Source: Deltaproteobacteria bacterium (GTDB lineage Bacteria; Desulfobacterota; Syntrophia; Syntrophales; UBA2192). Taken from it: a stretch of 5,618 nucleotides of DNA. Shown here piece after piece: positions 5,377 to 5,618 of this stretch (position 1 is its first letter; each line of letters starts with the position of its first letter). The stretch covers positions 1-5,618 of the forward strand of contig JAPLJU010000246.1 of the NCBI GenBank assembly GCA_026388445.1, given 5' to 3'. The position numbers were made by a program, and so were the translations under genes. The notes under the pieces are model-generated. The model saw only the letters and a program-made list of their open reading frames with translations, did not search any database and was not told the origin of the DNA.

Positions 5377-5618
5377 TTACATGCGGGAAACCAATTCCGA
5401 GAGTGTTTTGCCGGACTTGAATTTAACGACCTTCCTGGCAGGAATCTTGATGGTTGCGCCTGTTTTCGGATTTCTGCCCATTCTCGCTTTCCTACGTGCG
5501 CAGGTAAATGTCCCGAAGCCTACGAGACTTAAACGGCCCGTTTTCCTGAGCTCAGTCCCCACCACCTTGATGTAGGTCTCCAAGGCTTTTTCCGCTGCCA
5601 CTTTGGAGATCTTTGCCT
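5377..5618 (-). CDS. HU family DNA-binding protein (5' end outside window)
   Basis: The frame is open from the window edge to TAA at 5377-5379, giving about 80 visible residues of a roughly 90-100 residue protein. The sequence AKISKVAAEKALETYIK at the edge matches the helical dimerisation region of HU-type proteins, so about 15-20 N-terminal residues lie outside. The saddle block LVGFGTF is followed by a long arm with GRNPKTG at its tip, whose proline intercalates in DNA. The C-terminal block is IPARKVVKFKSGKTLSELV. A GTG at 5601 could be read as a start, but this would cut the conserved first helices. The protein differs clearly from the other HU/IHF protein of the window: VVKFKSGK replaces LPFFKVGK, so the two are separate paralogues. 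A clear terminator follows, suggesting that it is the last gene of its transcript. Confidence 0.94.
   Translation of the reverse strand, partial: AKISKVAAEKALETYIKVVGTELRKTGRLSLVGFGTFTCARRKARMGRNPKTGATIKIPARKVVKFKSGKTLSELVSRM

Noticed and set aside
5599..5601. GTG as start of the right-edge HU gene
   Set aside because: The open frame continues to the window edge with the conserved HU helix sequence AKISK upstream of it, so the true start lies outside.

Overview
The window looks like chromosomal DNA of a deltaproteobacterium-like organism (Desulfobacterota, perhaps near Syntrophales). This is an inference from protein style and gene order, not a measured identity. The cues are an IHF-beta-like HU protein, a tryptophanyl-tRNA synthetase (TrpRS) of the cysteine-rich type, a site-2-protease homologue, and a trpS-scpA-scpB-rluB order. 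Every gene I can support lies on the minus strand. The long plus-strand reading frames are antisense shadows.

In the direction of transcription (high to low coordinate) the layout is as follows. A 5'-truncated HU-family gene runs off the right edge (5377-5618) and is followed by a clear rho-independent terminator (5262-5301). Next is a short class II tRNA nucleotidyltransferase/poly(A) polymerase-family gene (4376-5191), which keeps its catalytic head but lacks the usual C-terminal part. Then comes a 431-base non-coding stretch (3945-4375) carrying hairpin-rich, repeat-like sequence with no gene I believe in. After it is a tight cluster, trpS (2958-3944), scpA (2237-2953), scpB (1710-2231) and rluB (937-1701), with gaps of only 4, 5 and 8 bases, so almost certainly one operon. 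A second, complete HU/IHF gene (547-834) follows after 102 bases and ends in a textbook terminator (479-505). Last is the 5' end of an M50-family membrane metalloprotease (458 down to the left edge). It has no stop codon inside the window but is clearly coding.

The operon joins protein synthesis (TrpRS), chromosome segregation (the ScpA-ScpB partners of SMC) and ribosome maturation (23S rRNA pseudouridine synthase). It is flanked by two nucleoid-associated proteins. Two starts, trpS and rluB, use TTG; family alignment supports both. I see no CRISPR array, tRNA, rRNA, complete transposon or phage gene, and no defence system. Most of the window is conserved housekeeping sequence. The points worth a second look are the apparent [4Fe-4S]-type cysteine motif in TrpRS, the shortened nucleotidyltransferase, and the repeat-like element beside it.
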